NCBI RefSeq assembly: GCF_001677435.1 | Contig: NZ_CP016268.1 | Coordinates: forward strand, 1,105,001 to 1,169,000 | Direction of reading: 5' to 3' | Origin: Woeseia oceani | GTDB lineage: Bacteria > Pseudomonadota > Gammaproteobacteria > Steroidobacterales > Woeseiaceae | DNA length: 64,000 nucleotides | In this document: piece by piece, positions 1-8,593 of the stretch | Numbering within the stretch: the first letter of the stretch is position 1 | Layout: the number at the start of each line of letters is the position of its first letter | Notes under the pieces: model-generated | Told to the model about the DNA's origin: nothing | The model's input: only the letters and a program-made list of their open reading frames with translations | The model's database searches: none | Made by a program: the position numbers and the translations under genes

Positions 1-580
1 AGTGCATCAGCCGGGTACCGCTATGTTCGTAAGCTTCCTGCAACGCCGTGCGGTCTGTGATGGCGGTAACGCCGACCCATGCACCACCGTCATAAGGCTT
101 CATGAATTGTGGGTAGCCTATGCTGTCGCCAATAGCGCCCAGATCGAACAATTTGGCGTACTGCTTTAAGGTTGCCTGCAAGTCTGCTGATTCGGTGTAC
201 TCTTTCGGCGGGATCATCCAGGTAGGCGGGATTGGGAAGCCGAGCCGCATCATCGCGGCGTAGGTGGTGTGTTTCTCCATGGACTGCAGCGTCCATGGGT
301 TGTTGAAGACGTACAGGTCGTCCATCACGATGGATTTCTTTATCCATTCACGGGAGGTGTGATACCAATGCGTCAAGCGATCGACAACAACATCGTACTG
401 GCAAGGTTGTTGCAGGTTGAACGGCTCGATGTACACCCGGTCAACTTCGAACTGCAAACGATCCTTGCCGTGCGGGACGTCAAGATCCAGTTCTTTGATC
501 AGGGCTTCATAGCAAATTGGCCAGCAAATGTCCGCGCCCAGTGAGAGTCCGATACGACGTGTGATGTTTGCCACGGTCAT
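1..580 (-). CDS. ATP-grasp domain protein, C-terminus beyond the window edge
   Basis: This is the last visible gene of a four-gene minus-strand operon. The first 193 residues are present, from an ATG at 580. Residues 101-125 (MEKHTTYAAMMRLG, then a Pro-rich strand) resemble the lid entry of ATP-grasp enzymes. Residues 158-171 (QFMKPYDGGAWVGV) resemble the ATP-binding lysine strand followed by a glycine-rich loop, with Lys161 the likely nucleotide contact. The catalytic half with the metal-binding Glu/Asn residues lies outside the window, so ligase activity cannot be judged. ATP-grasp enzymes join a carboxylate to an amine or thiol through an acyl-phosphate. The substrate is unknown. The gene starts 66 bases after the esterase gene. 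No signal peptide is seen, so it is probably cytoplasmic. Confidence 0.75.
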   Translation of the reverse strand, partial: MTVANITRRIGLSLGADICWPICYEALIKELDLDVPHGKDRLQFEVDRVYIEPFNLQQPCQYDVVVDRLTHWYHTSREWIKKSIVMDDLYVFNNPWTLQSMEKHTTYAAMMRLGFPIPPTWMIPPKEYTESADLQATLKQYAKLFDLGAIGDSIGYPQFMKPYDGGAWVGVTAITDRTALQEAYEHSGTRLMH

Positions 581-646
581 GCTCCTTGCCAATGCTCACT
601 CACCAAAGTGATGGTGGGCCGTCTGTGTTGAAGAGGTTCGTGCGTG

Positions 647-1780
647 TTATTCGTATACCATCCATACCGGTCCTGGAAACAACCATGACAGCCCGTTGCG
701 TTGTCGGTCCCGCCAGTTTTCCCAATTGTGCGCGTCGCGTGCTTCTTCGAAACGGACATCGATTCCTTGTTGTTGCAAACGCGGCACCAGCGAGCGATTC
801 TCGTAGATGAGTGACTCATAGATACCACAGCTCATATAGATCTTGTCAGCAGGGCAGCCAGGTCGTTCGCGAAATTCGTTGATGAATCTCACCACCGGAT
901 CAAAAATCGGACCGCGTTTGTGTCGGCCAAGATCGCTGAATGCAAATGAGCCCGACTGCAGCAACAGCCGTCCGAACACTCCAGGGTACCGCCAGGCGGC
1001 ATGTAGTGCCGCGACACCACCGAAGCTGGCGCCCATCAGGCCGCGCGCAGCAGCGTCATCCTGCAAGGGGAAATGCTCAGTCATGTACGGTAACAGTTCT
1101 TCGGCGACAAACTTCGCGTGTTGATCGTTCCCGGCATATTCCTTCAGCCGGTCCGGCGACTGCACGAGTGCCACGATCATCTGTGGGATTTCCAGAGCCT
1201 GTATCAGATTGTCGAGAACAATTTTCAGGTCAGCGTATTTCAGGTAGTCGACCCCATCGTGCACAATCAATAGCGGATACCGACGGTTGTTGCGGAAGCG
1301 GGCCGGAAGGTACACGTGAACTTCTCTGCTTGAGTTGAGTGCGGTGCTGTGAACGTTATGTGTTTGCAGTGTGCCGCTACGCGCATGGTCGTCGTGCAAT
1401 GTCCATTGCGGTCTGCGATAACCGGCGCCCTGGCAAACTGAATTGGCACCGAACGGGTCGTGGGCGCGAATTGCATTCAGTGGGTCAAGGATGAGCTCGC
1501 GATTGCCGCTTTTCTCAACTTCAAACTTGTACTCGATGCGGGAACCGGCGGGCAATTCGATTGTTGTTGCCCACAGGTCGGTGCCTGGCTGACGTTGCAG
1601 TGGTTGCGCCGTATCCAGACCGGCGATCCAGCATCGCAGGAACACCGCGTGCACATCGCCGCGGTATACGAACGTGATGTTGTCGCCTTCAACGAGTGGG
1701 AAGGCGGAGCGTTCGACGAAAGTATCAATCGCGCTTGCCGATGGATTGGACTTAAGCAGTGTCGTCAGCGCGGCGTTCAT
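647..1780 (-). CDS. Fes-like alpha/beta-hydrolase esterase with N-terminal early-set domain
   Basis: This 377-residue protein has an N-terminal all-beta region (about residues 25-115) like the early-set domain of enterochelin esterase (Fes). An esterase-D-type alpha/beta hydrolase domain follows (about 145-370). The nucleophile elbow is GASFGG at 250-255, so Ser252 is the likely nucleophile. His351 in DAHNWENWR is the likely catalytic histidine, and Glu323 after CGIY is a candidate acid. No signal peptide is visible, which fits a cytoplasmic Fes-like enzyme. Its start overlaps the stop of the S51-like gene by four bases, so the two are translationally coupled. There are no siderophore genes beside it. 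In this operon it more likely cleaves or transfers an acyl or peptide ester made by the two ATP-grasp proteins, which is inference. Confidence 0.8.
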   Translation of the reverse strand: MNAALTTLLKSNPSASAIDTFVERSAFPLVEGDNITFVYRGDVHAVFLRCWIAGLDTAQPLQRQPGTDLWATTIELPAGSRIEYKFEVEKSGNRELILDPLNAIRAHDPFGANSVCQGAGYRRPQWTLHDDHARSGTLQTHNVHSTALNSSREVHVYLPARFRNNRRYPLLIVHDGVDYLKYADLKIVLDNLIQALEIPQMIVALVQSPDRLKEYAGNDQHAKFVAEELLPYMTEHFPLQDDAAARGLMGASFGGVAALHAAWRYPGVFGRLLLQSGSFAFSDLGRHKRGPIFDPVVRFINEFRERPGCPADKIYMSCGIYESLIYENRSLVPRLQQQGIDVRFEEARDAHNWENWRDRQRNGLSWLFPGPVWMVYE

Positions 1781-2709
1781 TGCAGTTCCGGACTTTCCAG
1801 TAAGCCATCGTCTGTCATTCGCTTTGCCAGTTCGCTGCGTTTTAGTTTGCGTCCGGAAAAATGCAGCTGCGCACCGCTATCGAGAGTAATACAGGTCGCC
1901 GGCGAGAATCGGCGGCTCATCAGGCCGACCCGCACCTCGTCTTTCGTGCGCAGTCGTCGCTGGGCATCCGGCATGAAAACATAGCCGGGCAGCAATCCAG
2001 TGCCGGGTCCAAGCACTTCCGCGCCGCGTCGGCCTTGCGGCAAGCGGTCGTGAAACAGGACAATCTTGTCACTCAACACCATCGCGCCGGCCGACCAGGC
2101 GACGATGTTTTTGGATTCCAGCTGCAGATGAGTGCCGAACAAGCGCAGTCTGTTCAGCAACACCAATGCGTTGCCGCCGGTGATGACGACGGTTTCGCAG
2201 TCACTCAGTATTTTATCAATTTGCGCAAACTGCTCCGCCAACAACGCCGTATCCTGCAGCGGGTGTTCTGCTTCGAATTCCGTGTTAATGGCCTGTACCC
2301 GGCGCAAATGGTGTCGGTCCAGTGCACGTAGCTGAGACACGGCGTGACGAAGTTCGACGGTGATCATCTCGGCGTCGCCACTTGCACGCAGGATTTGTCG
2401 GGCGGCGAGTATCAATTGCTTCAGGCGAATCTGGTAAAGACCTTGCAGCTCTTTCAGCCGATCCTGACGCTGCCGATACGCTGTACGCAACTTATCGTCA
2501 GTAGGGAACAGTGCTTCGGCGCGTTTGTAGAGTTGCAGGTCGATCAAAGGCCGCTGAATCAATTCCCGCACGTCGTCTATATCGCCTTCGGCCTCTTGCC
2601 AACCAGCGGAAATGACCGCCATTCTGCCATCAGGAAGGCCGGCGCTGCGGATAGCCTCGCCAATGTTGCGTATGGGGCGTTGTGGTCCAAGTAACAGTCG
2701 GGTAGGCAT
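1777..2709 (-). CDS. S51 / cyanophycinase-like (type 1 glutamine amidotransferase-like) protein
   Basis: About 310 residues. The fold is suggested by the strand and turn VVITGGNALVLL (about residue 173 on) and the nucleophile elbow AWSAGAM with Ser206, as in dipeptidase E and cyanophycinase (family S51). Two things are odd. About 120 mostly helical, charged residues (roughly 42-165) sit between the first strand and the GGN motif. The usual Asp-Gln-His-Phe motif after the nucleophile region is not seen; the matching place reads FMPDAQRRLRT. It may be a divergent hydrolase or a non-catalytic partner. The start is uncertain: ATG at 2709, or a TTG at 2721 that overlaps the upstream stop and has a weak AGAG before it. 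It lies between an ATP-grasp gene and the esterase gene in one operon. Confidence 0.7.
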   Translation of the reverse strand: MPTRLLLGPQRPIRNIGEAIRSAGLPDGRMAVISAGWQEAEGDIDDVRELIQRPLIDLQLYKRAEALFPTDDKLRTAYRQRQDRLKELQGLYQIRLKQLILAARQILRASGDAEMITVELRHAVSQLRALDRHHLRRVQAINTEFEAEHPLQDTALLAEQFAQIDKILSDCETVVITGGNALVLLNRLRLFGTHLQLESKNIVAWSAGAMVLSDKIVLFHDRLPQGRRGAEVLGPGTGLLPGYVFMPDAQRRLRTKDEVRVGLMSRRFSPATCITLDSGAQLHFSGRKLKRSELAKRMTDDGLLESPELQ

Positions 2710-2717
2710 GGCAGTTA

Positions 2718-3941
2718 TCAAGCAAGCTCTACGTGAATAATTTTCACGATTTCCTGCAATGCATTTTCAACAACAGCGGTCTCCGGGTGCCGGACAATGA
2801 TATAGCCATCGCCTTCGTAACTGTCGGAGGGCGACTGGCCGTCCTGTGGCAGTTTCGCCTCGACCAGCAACGAGCCGAAGCGGCGTTGCGCTTCATCCAG
2901 GCCGTGGATACGCCGAATGCGCCCCCGGCCCTGACCACGTATGTAGGCGGCGCCCGCGGCGTATTGCCGTGGTGGCGGTGAAAAAGTCGCGGATACCATC
3001 AGTTTTGGCCAGGCTCGGTAGAAATCGATGTCATGCGCATACGATAACAGCGACGTGAACTGCGCGCCGGGTGGTCGGGCGCCGACTTCCGAGATGGCGA
3101 TGCGCCCGTCAGGAAGTTGAAACCATTCCATGTGACTCAGGCCCGTGCGCAGACCCAGGGCAGTAACCGCGGCGAACCCGGCATGGCGGATCGGGTCAAA
3201 CTCGTTGCCGCTGATGTCTCGCGGCAAGATCACGCACCACTGGATCCACGCGTTCTCCAAGACGGTCAGCGGCGATGGCATGTAACGGGATATCGAATGC
3301 CAGATGGGTTCACCGTCGATGACCACGCTGTCGAATGAGTATTCCGTACCGCGTACGAATTCTTCGAACAATGCCGGTTGCTCCGCATTTGGCGGGTAAC
3401 GCTCGAGAAACGTTGCGAGGTCATGGTGCTGATCGAGGCGGAAGGTGCTTTTTCCTCCGGCACCTGCAGGTGGTTTGACGACCAGAGGGAAGCCGACCGT
3501 TGCTGCAAAGTCGTGCGCCGAATGATGGCTGCTGACCAGCGCATGTCTGGCGCACGGCAGATGGGCTTCCCGAAGGACGTTCTTCATGCGCGATTTGTCG
3601 CGAAAGTTGCGGGCGGCGTCGACACTGAGCCCCGGCAAGCCGAGCGTGGCGCGAGCTGCTGCAAGTGGGACCTGTAGTTGTTCGAGTGTTGCGATGAGGT
3701 GCCTGACGTGACCCAGTGACGCTTCAAGCTGGCGGACAGCTGCGACAAGCTGCTGTGGATCCATGGCGTCGTCGACGCGCCAATGCGCCGCGAGCCGCGT
3801 GCGTATGCCATCGGGTAATTTGTCGGCCGGGTCCTGCGTGACCAGCGAGAGTTTGATATCGGCAATCTGCGTCGCGCCACGAACGAAGCGCAAGGTCGCG
3901 TCCATCAGGTAAGGTGCGACGAAAACGACGTGTTGTGACAT
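2718..3941 (-). CDS. ATP-grasp ligase of the carbamoyl-phosphate synthase/PurK-like type
   Basis: This is the first gene of the four-gene operon and encodes 407 residues. The ATP-grasp features are in order: a pre-ATP-grasp Rossmann-like region (1-110), DKSRMKNVL (115-123), the lysine strand and glycine loop FPLVVKPPAGAGGKST (151-166, Lys156), EEFVRGTEYS (193-202), and the metal-binding HMEW (Glu272) and ISEVGARPPG (Glu285). All key residues are present, so it should be an active carboxylate-amine ligase. The substrate is unknown. The start at 3941 was chosen because MSQHVVFVAP begins the first beta strand; upstream in-frame sequence to 4142 is Cys-rich and not protein-like. No good ribosome-binding site is seen. 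The gene is divergent from the KefB-like antiporter gene. Confidence 0.85.
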   Translation of the reverse strand: MSQHVVFVAPYLMDATLRFVRGATQIADIKLSLVTQDPADKLPDGIRTRLAAHWRVDDAMDPQQLVAAVRQLEASLGHVRHLIATLEQLQVPLAAARATLGLPGLSVDAARNFRDKSRMKNVLREAHLPCARHALVSSHHSAHDFAATVGFPLVVKPPAGAGGKSTFRLDQHHDLATFLERYPPNAEQPALFEEFVRGTEYSFDSVVIDGEPIWHSISRYMPSPLTVLENAWIQWCVILPRDISGNEFDPIRHAGFAAVTALGLRTGLSHMEWFQLPDGRIAISEVGARPPGAQFTSLLSYAHDIDFYRAWPKLMVSATFSPPPRQYAAGAAYIRGQGRGRIRRIHGLDEAQRRFGSLLVEAKLPQDGQSPSDSYEGDGYIIVRHPETAVVENALQEIVKIIHVELA

Positions 3942-4043
3942 GCCAGCTTCAGGCCGGAAAATTCGTGGTGATCGGCATAGGCATGATTCGCAACCCGTCG
4001 CTGCCCGAACCGGCAGGTGTGCCGAAAGTCGTTCGTGCAAACC

Positions 4044-4105
4044 ATGATAATACCCGTTTGCGGCCATGCAAGCAGCAGCGCAGGCTTTGCAGCGGGTATG
4101 ATACG
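4044..4105. promoter_or_regulatory. Divergent promoter/operator region between the ATP-grasp operon and the antiporter gene
   Basis: Two near-copies of one sequence lie in inverted orientation: CGGGTATGATACG at 4093-4105 on the plus strand, and CGGGTATTATCAT on the minus strand (complement of 4044-4056). They share 10 of 13 bases. Each contains a plausible -10 box (TATGAT at 4097-4102 plus strand; TATTAT minus strand) that would drive the two divergent units. No matching -35 box was found at normal spacing, so the repeats might instead be operator half-sites. Confidence 0.3.
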
Positions 4106-4140
4106 TGCAGTTTTTCGTTGTACCGGGAGTTAAAGACAGC

Positions 4141-5325
4141 ATGCATATCGACGCGGCCTTGCCAGTGATCGTGGCTGTGATTTTCGCGATTATTCTGGTT
4201 GCTCTGGCCTTGCGGGCTGTCGGACAACCGCAGATCGTGGGTTATCTGCTGGCGGGTGTCGCCATCGGACCTCACGGCCTCGGCTTGTTGACCGATATCG
4301 ACACTATCAGCCGCCTGGGTTCGTTCGGACTGATCATGCTGCTGTTCTTCGTGGGAATGGAAGCCTCACCGCGGCATCTGCTAGGACGCTGGAGGATCGC
4401 AGTTGGCGGCGTCCTGTTTCAACTGGCGGCCAGCATTGCGGCGGTCTGGTTAATCGGTATCTTCTTCGACTGGTCGTGGTCGCGCATCATTCTCACCGCC
4501 TTTGTGATCAGTCTTAGTTCGACCGCGATAGTGCTTAAGTTGCTGAAAGACTGGCACGAGTTGGGGACGCAGACGGGCCAGAATGTGCTGGTGATCCTGC
4601 TTGCGCAAGACCTGGTGCTGGTACCTATGCTGATTACGATCGGCCTGATGAGCGGCGAGAGCACTGATTTACCGACATTGGGTGCGCAGATTGTCGGCGC
4701 GGCTGTCTTGCTGGGACTGACGAGCTGGGTCGTCTGTCAGGAACGTGTGCACTTACCGTTCGCGAAATACTTGCGGGCTGATCACGAACTGCAGGTATTC
4801 GCCGCGTTGTTCCTGTGCTTTGGCCTGGCATTGCTTTCCGGTCTGCTGCAGTTATCAACAGTGTTAGGCGCATTTGTAGCCGGGCTCATCGTCAGTTCAG
4901 CCCGCGAGACGGACTGGGTGCACCGCAGCCTGGAGCCGTTCCGGGTCGTGTTCGTCGCGGTATTTTTTGTCTCTGTTGGCATGCTCATCGAGTTGCCATT
5001 CATTTCCGAAAATCTGGTCGAAGTTGGCGTGCTGGTTGCGGCCATAGTCGGTATTAACACGGCGATAAACGCGGCGGTGTTACGTAGCCTTGGTTCGTCG
5101 GTCCGGCGCAGCTGGTATGCCGGCGCGTTGTTGTCGCAGATCGGCGAATTCAGTTTCGTGTTGATTTCTGTGGGGCTGTATGCCGGTGTGATCGGTCAGG
5201 ATGATTATCGAATCATGATCGCTGTGATTGCCGTCAGCCTCTTGCTCAGCCCGCCGTGGATTACCTTGTGGCGCGTAGTGCTGGGACATCCCGAGGGCAA
5301 GCCGGACTATCCGCAAAAAGCTTGA
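4141..5325 (+). CDS. KefB-type (CPA2) monovalent cation:proton antiporter, membrane domain only
   Basis: This 394-residue, very hydrophobic protein has about 11-13 membrane spans and the signature of the CPA2 family: QPQIVGYLLAGVAIGPHGLG near residue 30, the fragment LLFFVGMEASP, and LLAQDLVLVP with the conserved Asp of the ion path. It should exchange K+ or Na+ for H+ in the inner membrane. Escherichia coli KefB and KefC are about 600 residues and carry a C-terminal nucleotide-binding RCK domain. Here the protein stops soon after the last span (ending GKPDYPQKA), so that regulatory domain is missing. The ATG at 4141 was preferred because GGGAG lies at 4125-4129 and the hydrophobic segment follows directly; an in-frame upstream start at 4105 is possible. 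Confidence 0.85.
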   Translation: MHIDAALPVIVAVIFAIILVALALRAVGQPQIVGYLLAGVAIGPHGLGLLTDIDTISRLGSFGLIMLLFFVGMEASPRHLLGRWRIAVGGVLFQLAASIAAVWLIGIFFDWSWSRIILTAFVISLSSTAIVLKLLKDWHELGTQTGQNVLVILLAQDLVLVPMLITIGLMSGESTDLPTLGAQIVGAAVLLGLTSWVVCQERVHLPFAKYLRADHELQVFAALFLCFGLALLSGLLQLSTVLGAFVAGLIVSSARETDWVHRSLEPFRVVFVAVFFVSVGMLIELPFISENLVEVGVLVAAIVGINTAINAAVLRSLGSSVRRSWYAGALLSQIGEFSFVLISVGLYAGVIGQDDYRIMIAVIAVSLLLSPPWITLWRVVLGHPEGKPDYPQKA

Positions 5326-5375
5326 TACACCTCCGCATCCGGCGCTGATCTGGATGTTCGGCGGTGGCCAGAGGG

Positions 5376-6101
5376 TTACTGCTCAAGTTCCGCGCGCAAG
5401 GCGGCCGTCGCGGTTCGGTGAACCACCCAGGTAGCGGCAACGACCACAAGGATGCCGCTAATCAGTACAGCGCGGCTCGCCCACGGATTCGCGAACTCCT
5501 GCGACATCAGCTGTTCTACGTTGGCGGCGATACTGCCCAGATAGGTATAAAGCAACACGGCGGGGGTCATTCCGATCCAGGTTGCCATGGCCATGGTTGG
5601 CAAAGGGATTCGACTGAGTCCGTAGATAATGTTCAGCAGGTTGAACGGCATAAGGAGTGACAGGCGAGTCAGCAGTACGATCAGAAAGCCTTTCCTGGCG
5701 ACTGCTTCATCAATAGTGACGAAACGTGGGTCCGTATTGAATCGCTGCCATAGCCATTCGCGGGCAAATGTTCGATAGACCAGTGCCGCAAGTCCGGCAC
5801 CGCAGCCGATACAAACCGATGCCAGTGGCAACCCAACGGGCAGCCCGAACAGGTAGCCTGCACTGGCCATCAGCAGCGAGCCGGGTACCATCGCAACGGT
5901 CAGAATGATAAATACGCCGGCAAACAACAAGGCTCCCAGCAACAGGTGTGAATCCACCCAGGTCCTTGCCGATTCCAGCCAGGCGGCCAGCGGCAGAAAA
6001 CTTGCGCCGATAATCACGAGCAATAACACGGCCAGTCCGAGCAGGAATCGGCGTCGGTTGTTGCGACGGGCCTGCCGATCCAGAGCGTCGGCGTTGTTCA
6101 C
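5376..6101 (-). CDS. TVP38/TMEM64 (DedA-like, VTT domain) membrane protein
   Basis: The protein has 241 residues. One N-terminal span (about 20-40) is followed by a VTT/SNARE-associated domain: VAMVPGSLLMASAGYLFG (about 70-87), then LLTRLSLLMPFNLLNIIYGL (about 144-163) with the Arg and Pro-Phe-Asn typical of the family, and a final span near 213-228. Members are inner-membrane proteins tied to lipid scrambling or undecaprenyl-phosphate transport; the role of this one is not known. The start is a GTG at 6101. It is convergent with the antiporter gene, with 50 bases between them and no clear terminator. Confidence 0.85.
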   Translation of the reverse strand: MNNADALDRQARRNNRRRFLLGLAVLLLVIIGASFLPLAAWLESARTWVDSHLLLGALLFAGVFIILTVAMVPGSLLMASAGYLFGLPVGLPLASVCIGCGAGLAALVYRTFAREWLWQRFNTDPRFVTIDEAVARKGFLIVLLTRLSLLMPFNLLNIIYGLSRIPLPTMAMATWIGMTPAVLLYTYLGSIAANVEQLMSQEFANPWASRAVLISGILVVVAATWVVHRTATAALRAELEQ

Positions 6102-6274
6102 GATGGCAGGGCCATGCGGCGGGACCCTGCGTCAGTGCTTATGCAGTGTGTGCAGATGATGAGTGCTTCCTGCAAGGAAAATAGCTTCATCGACCAAGCG
6201 ATGTTCGTACATTGTGTCGGGTTCAATCCGCAGGTGCCAGTCCCACGAACGCGTCTGACGCTGAAACGGCAGTT

Positions 6275-7174
6275 TTAGCGTTGACCGTGTTTGCGAAGAA
6301 ACTCGCCGAGCATATGAAACTCATCGCTTCGCGCGCTGCCCTTGCGCCACGCCAGACCGATTGTGCGGCTGCTTTTCTCGCCGACGGCATGCATCCGAAC
6401 TCTTGTGTTTCGAAGTATCACGGAATCCTTCGCCATCTCAGGGAGAAACGTAATGCCGAGATCGGCATCGACCATTTCGACCAGGGTCAGCAGGCTCGAC
6501 GCCGCGAAGCGGCGGATTTTTGCTGAATCGCGTATGCGGCAAGCCGCCAGTGCGTGATCGCGCAGGCAGTGCCCATCTTCCAGCAGCAATATGCTGTCTG
6601 CGTGCAACCGGCTGTAACGATAGCGTTCCGGATCGACCCGTTCGGTGCCCTCCCGGTAGGCGAGGTAGAACCGGTCCTCAAACAGGTTCAGCGTCTCGAC
6701 GCTGCGTAGCTCATAGGGCAATGCCAGCAGGAGCACATCCAGTTCACCATCAAGCAGCTTTTCGTGTATGACCTGCGTCTGACCTTCGTGCAGATAGAGT
6801 GTAAGTTTCGGGTAGGCTTTGCGCAGCGCCGGCATCACCGTTGGCAGCATAAACGGCGCGATTGTCGGGATTACCCCAAGACGCAGGTCGCCTGTTAACG
6901 GCTCGCGCCGCTCGCCGGCAATTTCAACCAATGCTTCGATATCTCTGAGTACCAGTCGTGCCTGCACCTCAACGTCCTGTCCCGTCGAGGTGATGGTTAC
7001 CTGCCTGTTGGTGCGATCAACAAGCTGCGTTTCCAGCAGGTTCTCCAGCTCCTGTATCGCGCTGCTGAAGGCGGACTGGGACACGAAGCAGGCTTCCGCT
7101 GCCCGGCCAAAGTGCTGATGTTCGGCTAAGGCAACGAAATAACGCAGTTGTTTGGTGGTGGGGAATTTCATCAT
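6275..7174 (-). CDS. oxyR: OxyR, LysR-family peroxide sensor and transcription regulator
   Basis: This 299-residue LysR-type protein has a winged helix-turn-helix at about residues 4-62 and an effector domain after it. The segment [17 protein letters not shown] (about 196-212) carries two cysteines nine residues apart, Cys203 and Cys212. These match the H2O2-sensing Cys199/Cys208 pair of Escherichia coli OxyR, so the disulfide switch is intact. Either of two consecutive ATG codons (7174 or 7171) may be the start. It is transcribed away from dps, a classical OxyR target, and a peroxiredoxin fusion gene follows dps, which supports the assignment by context. Confidence 0.93.
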   Translation of the reverse strand: MMKFPTTKQLRYFVALAEHQHFGRAAEACFVSQSAFSSAIQELENLLETQLVDRTNRQVTITSTGQDVEVQARLVLRDIEALVEIAGERREPLTGDLRLGVIPTIAPFMLPTVMPALRKAYPKLTLYLHEGQTQVIHEKLLDGELDVLLLALPYELRSVETLNLFEDRFYLAYREGTERVDPERYRYSRLHADSILLLEDGHCLRDHALAACRIRDSAKIRRFAASSLLTLVEMVDADLGITFLPEMAKDSVILRNTRVRMHAVGEKSSRTIGLAWRKGSARSDEFHMLGEFLRKHGQR

Positions 7175-7268
7175 CTATAAAACCGATCAGAGTCTAGTGA
7201 ATAATCTATTTTATTTATTTGATGGTTGCAACTACCCTGTACCCATCGAAACACACCGGAGTAGAAAA
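7175..7268. promoter_or_regulatory. AT-rich intergenic control region between oxyR and dps
   Basis: This 94-base divergent spacer is much richer in A and T than its surroundings. It carries CTAT or CTAG at 7175, 7194 and 7206, reminiscent of OxyR quarter-sites (ATAG/CTAT). The spacing does not fit the four-element OxyR consensus well. No clear -35/-10 pair was found by eye. A dps ribosome-binding site (GGAG, 7258-7261) closes the region. OxyR control of both genes is inferred from the arrangement. Confidence 0.4.
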
Positions 7269-7739
7269 ATGCGCGTCAACATAGGTATTAGCGAAGAATC
7301 CCGGCAGGCGATAGCGGGTCAGCTGGCGAAACTGCTGGCGGACACGTACACGCTGTACCTGAAAACCCACAATTTTCACTGGAATGTCACCGGGCCGCAG
7401 TTCAATACGCTGCACCTGATGACGGAGGAGCAATACACCGAGCTGGCACTGGCGGTCGATCAGATTGCCGAGCGAATTCGGGCGCTGGGATTGCCGGCAC
7501 CGGGCAGCTACGCGGAATTCTCGAAGCTGGCGACAGTGGAAGAGGCCAAAGGTGGCGAAAGTGCCGATGAGATGATCAGGCAGCTGGTGATCGGTCAGGA
7601 AACTGTTGTCCGCACAGCGCGTGCTGCGGTGACGGCCGCCGATGAGGCGAGCGACGAGCCGACTCTGGATCTCCTGACGCAGCGGATGCAGGTACACGAG
7701 AAAACGGCGTGGATGCTGCGCAGCATGCTGGAAGACTGA
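7269..7739 (+). CDS. dps: Dps-family ferritin-like DNA-protection protein
   Basis: The 156-residue protein has the Dps four-helix pattern. The ferroxidase ligands are visible as His37 (in HNFHWNV), Asp64 and Glu68 (in AVDQIAER), with the same 27- and 31-residue spacing as His51/Asp78/Glu82 of Escherichia coli Dps. It should form a 12-mer that stores iron and uses H2O2 to oxidise Fe(II). The N-terminus lacks the lysine-rich DNA-binding tail of the E. coli protein, so DNA binding is uncertain. The start at 7269 has GGAG seven bases upstream. The peroxiredoxin fusion gene starts 41 bases later and may be co-transcribed. Confidence 0.93.
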   Translation: MRVNIGISEESRQAIAGQLAKLLADTYTLYLKTHNFHWNVTGPQFNTLHLMTEEQYTELALAVDQIAERIRALGLPAPGSYAEFSKLATVEEAKGGESADEMIRQLVIGQETVVRTARAAVTAADEASDEPTLDLLTQRMQVHEKTAWMLRSMLED

Positions 7740-7780
7740 ATTTTTACGTAAACAAATTCTTGATAATGGAGTAACACATA

Positions 7781-8545
7781 ATGTTAGAGAATCGCGAAGG
7801 GCAACGAGTACCGAAGACACAGTTTCGCACTCGTGTAGATCACGACTGGGTAAATGTCAGCACTGACGACGTATTCGCCGGCAAGACCGTGGTGGTATTT
7901 TCACTGCCAGGTGCCTTTACCCCCACTTGTTCATCGTCGCACGTGCCGCGTTTTGATCAGCTCACGGATCGCTTCCGTCAGCTGGGCGTCGATACCGTGG
8001 CCTGTATTTCAGTCAACGACGCATTTGTAATGAACGAATGGAAGGAAGCACAAAAGGCCGAGAACGTTGTGTTCTTGCCTGATGGCAACGGCGAGTTCAC
8101 GGATGGCATGGGCATGTTGGTCGGGAAAGAAGACCTTGGCTTTGGCAAGCGCTCATGGCGCTATTCGATGCTGGTGAAAGACGGTGTCGTAGAGAAGATG
8201 TTCATCGAGCCGGAAAAGCCGGGCGACCCCTACGGTGTTTCCGATGCCGACACCATGCTCGAGTATCTTGCGCCGAACTCTGCGAAGCCACTGGATGTGG
8301 CGGTGTTCTCGCGGAAAGGTTGCCCGCACTGCGCACGCGCCAAAGGCTTGTTGCGTGACGCAGGAATCGCATTCGAGGTTCTGGAACTGAACGAACAGTA
8401 CACGGACCGAGGCTTGCGTGCCGTAGCAGACGCGACGAGTTTGCCGCAGGTGTTTATCAATGGTGACAAAGTTGGCGGTGCTGATGATCTTGAGAACTGG
8501 CTCGCCAACAATGCCATTGCAGACGAGCAGCGGACAGCTGCCTGA
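7781..8545 (+). CDS. Peroxiredoxin-glutaredoxin fusion (hybrid Prx5)
   Basis: This 254-residue two-domain protein has an N-terminal Prx5-type peroxiredoxin (about 1-163) with the peroxidatic cysteine Cys50 in [10 protein letters not shown]-terminal glutaredoxin domain (about 171-243) carries the CPHC redox centre at 181-184 and the [14 protein letters not shown] glutathione-binding segment. The family reduces H2O2 and organic peroxides with electrons from glutathione through the attached glutaredoxin, in the cytoplasm. GGAG at 7768-7771 precedes the ATG. It lies downstream of dps and near oxyR, so induction by peroxide is likely. A strong terminator follows. Confidence 0.95.
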   Translation: MLENREGQRVPKTQFRTRVDHDWVNVSTDDVFAGKTVVVFSLPGAFTPTCSSSHVPRFDQLTDRFRQLGVDTVACISVNDAFVMNEWKEAQKAENVVFLPDGNGEFTDGMGMLVGKEDLGFGKRSWRYSMLVKDGVVEKMFIEPEKPGDPYGVSDADTMLEYLAPNSAKPLDVAVFSRKGCPHCARAKGLLRDAGIAFEVLELNEQYTDRGLRAVADATSLPQVFINGDKVGGADDLENWLANNAIADEQRTAA

Positions 8546-8593
8546 GAATCTCCCCCTCTGTTTGGGCCGCTTCCCCCCGGCCACGACAGTTCT

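Noticed and set aside
3942-4142. N-terminal extension of the ATP-grasp protein to 4142
   Set aside because: The added 67 residues are Cys- and Ala-rich without domain character and would overlap the divergent promoter region.
7175-7268. Exact OxyR binding site
   Set aside because: CTAT-like quarter-sites are present, but their spacing does not fit the four-element consensus, so only a general control region is reported.
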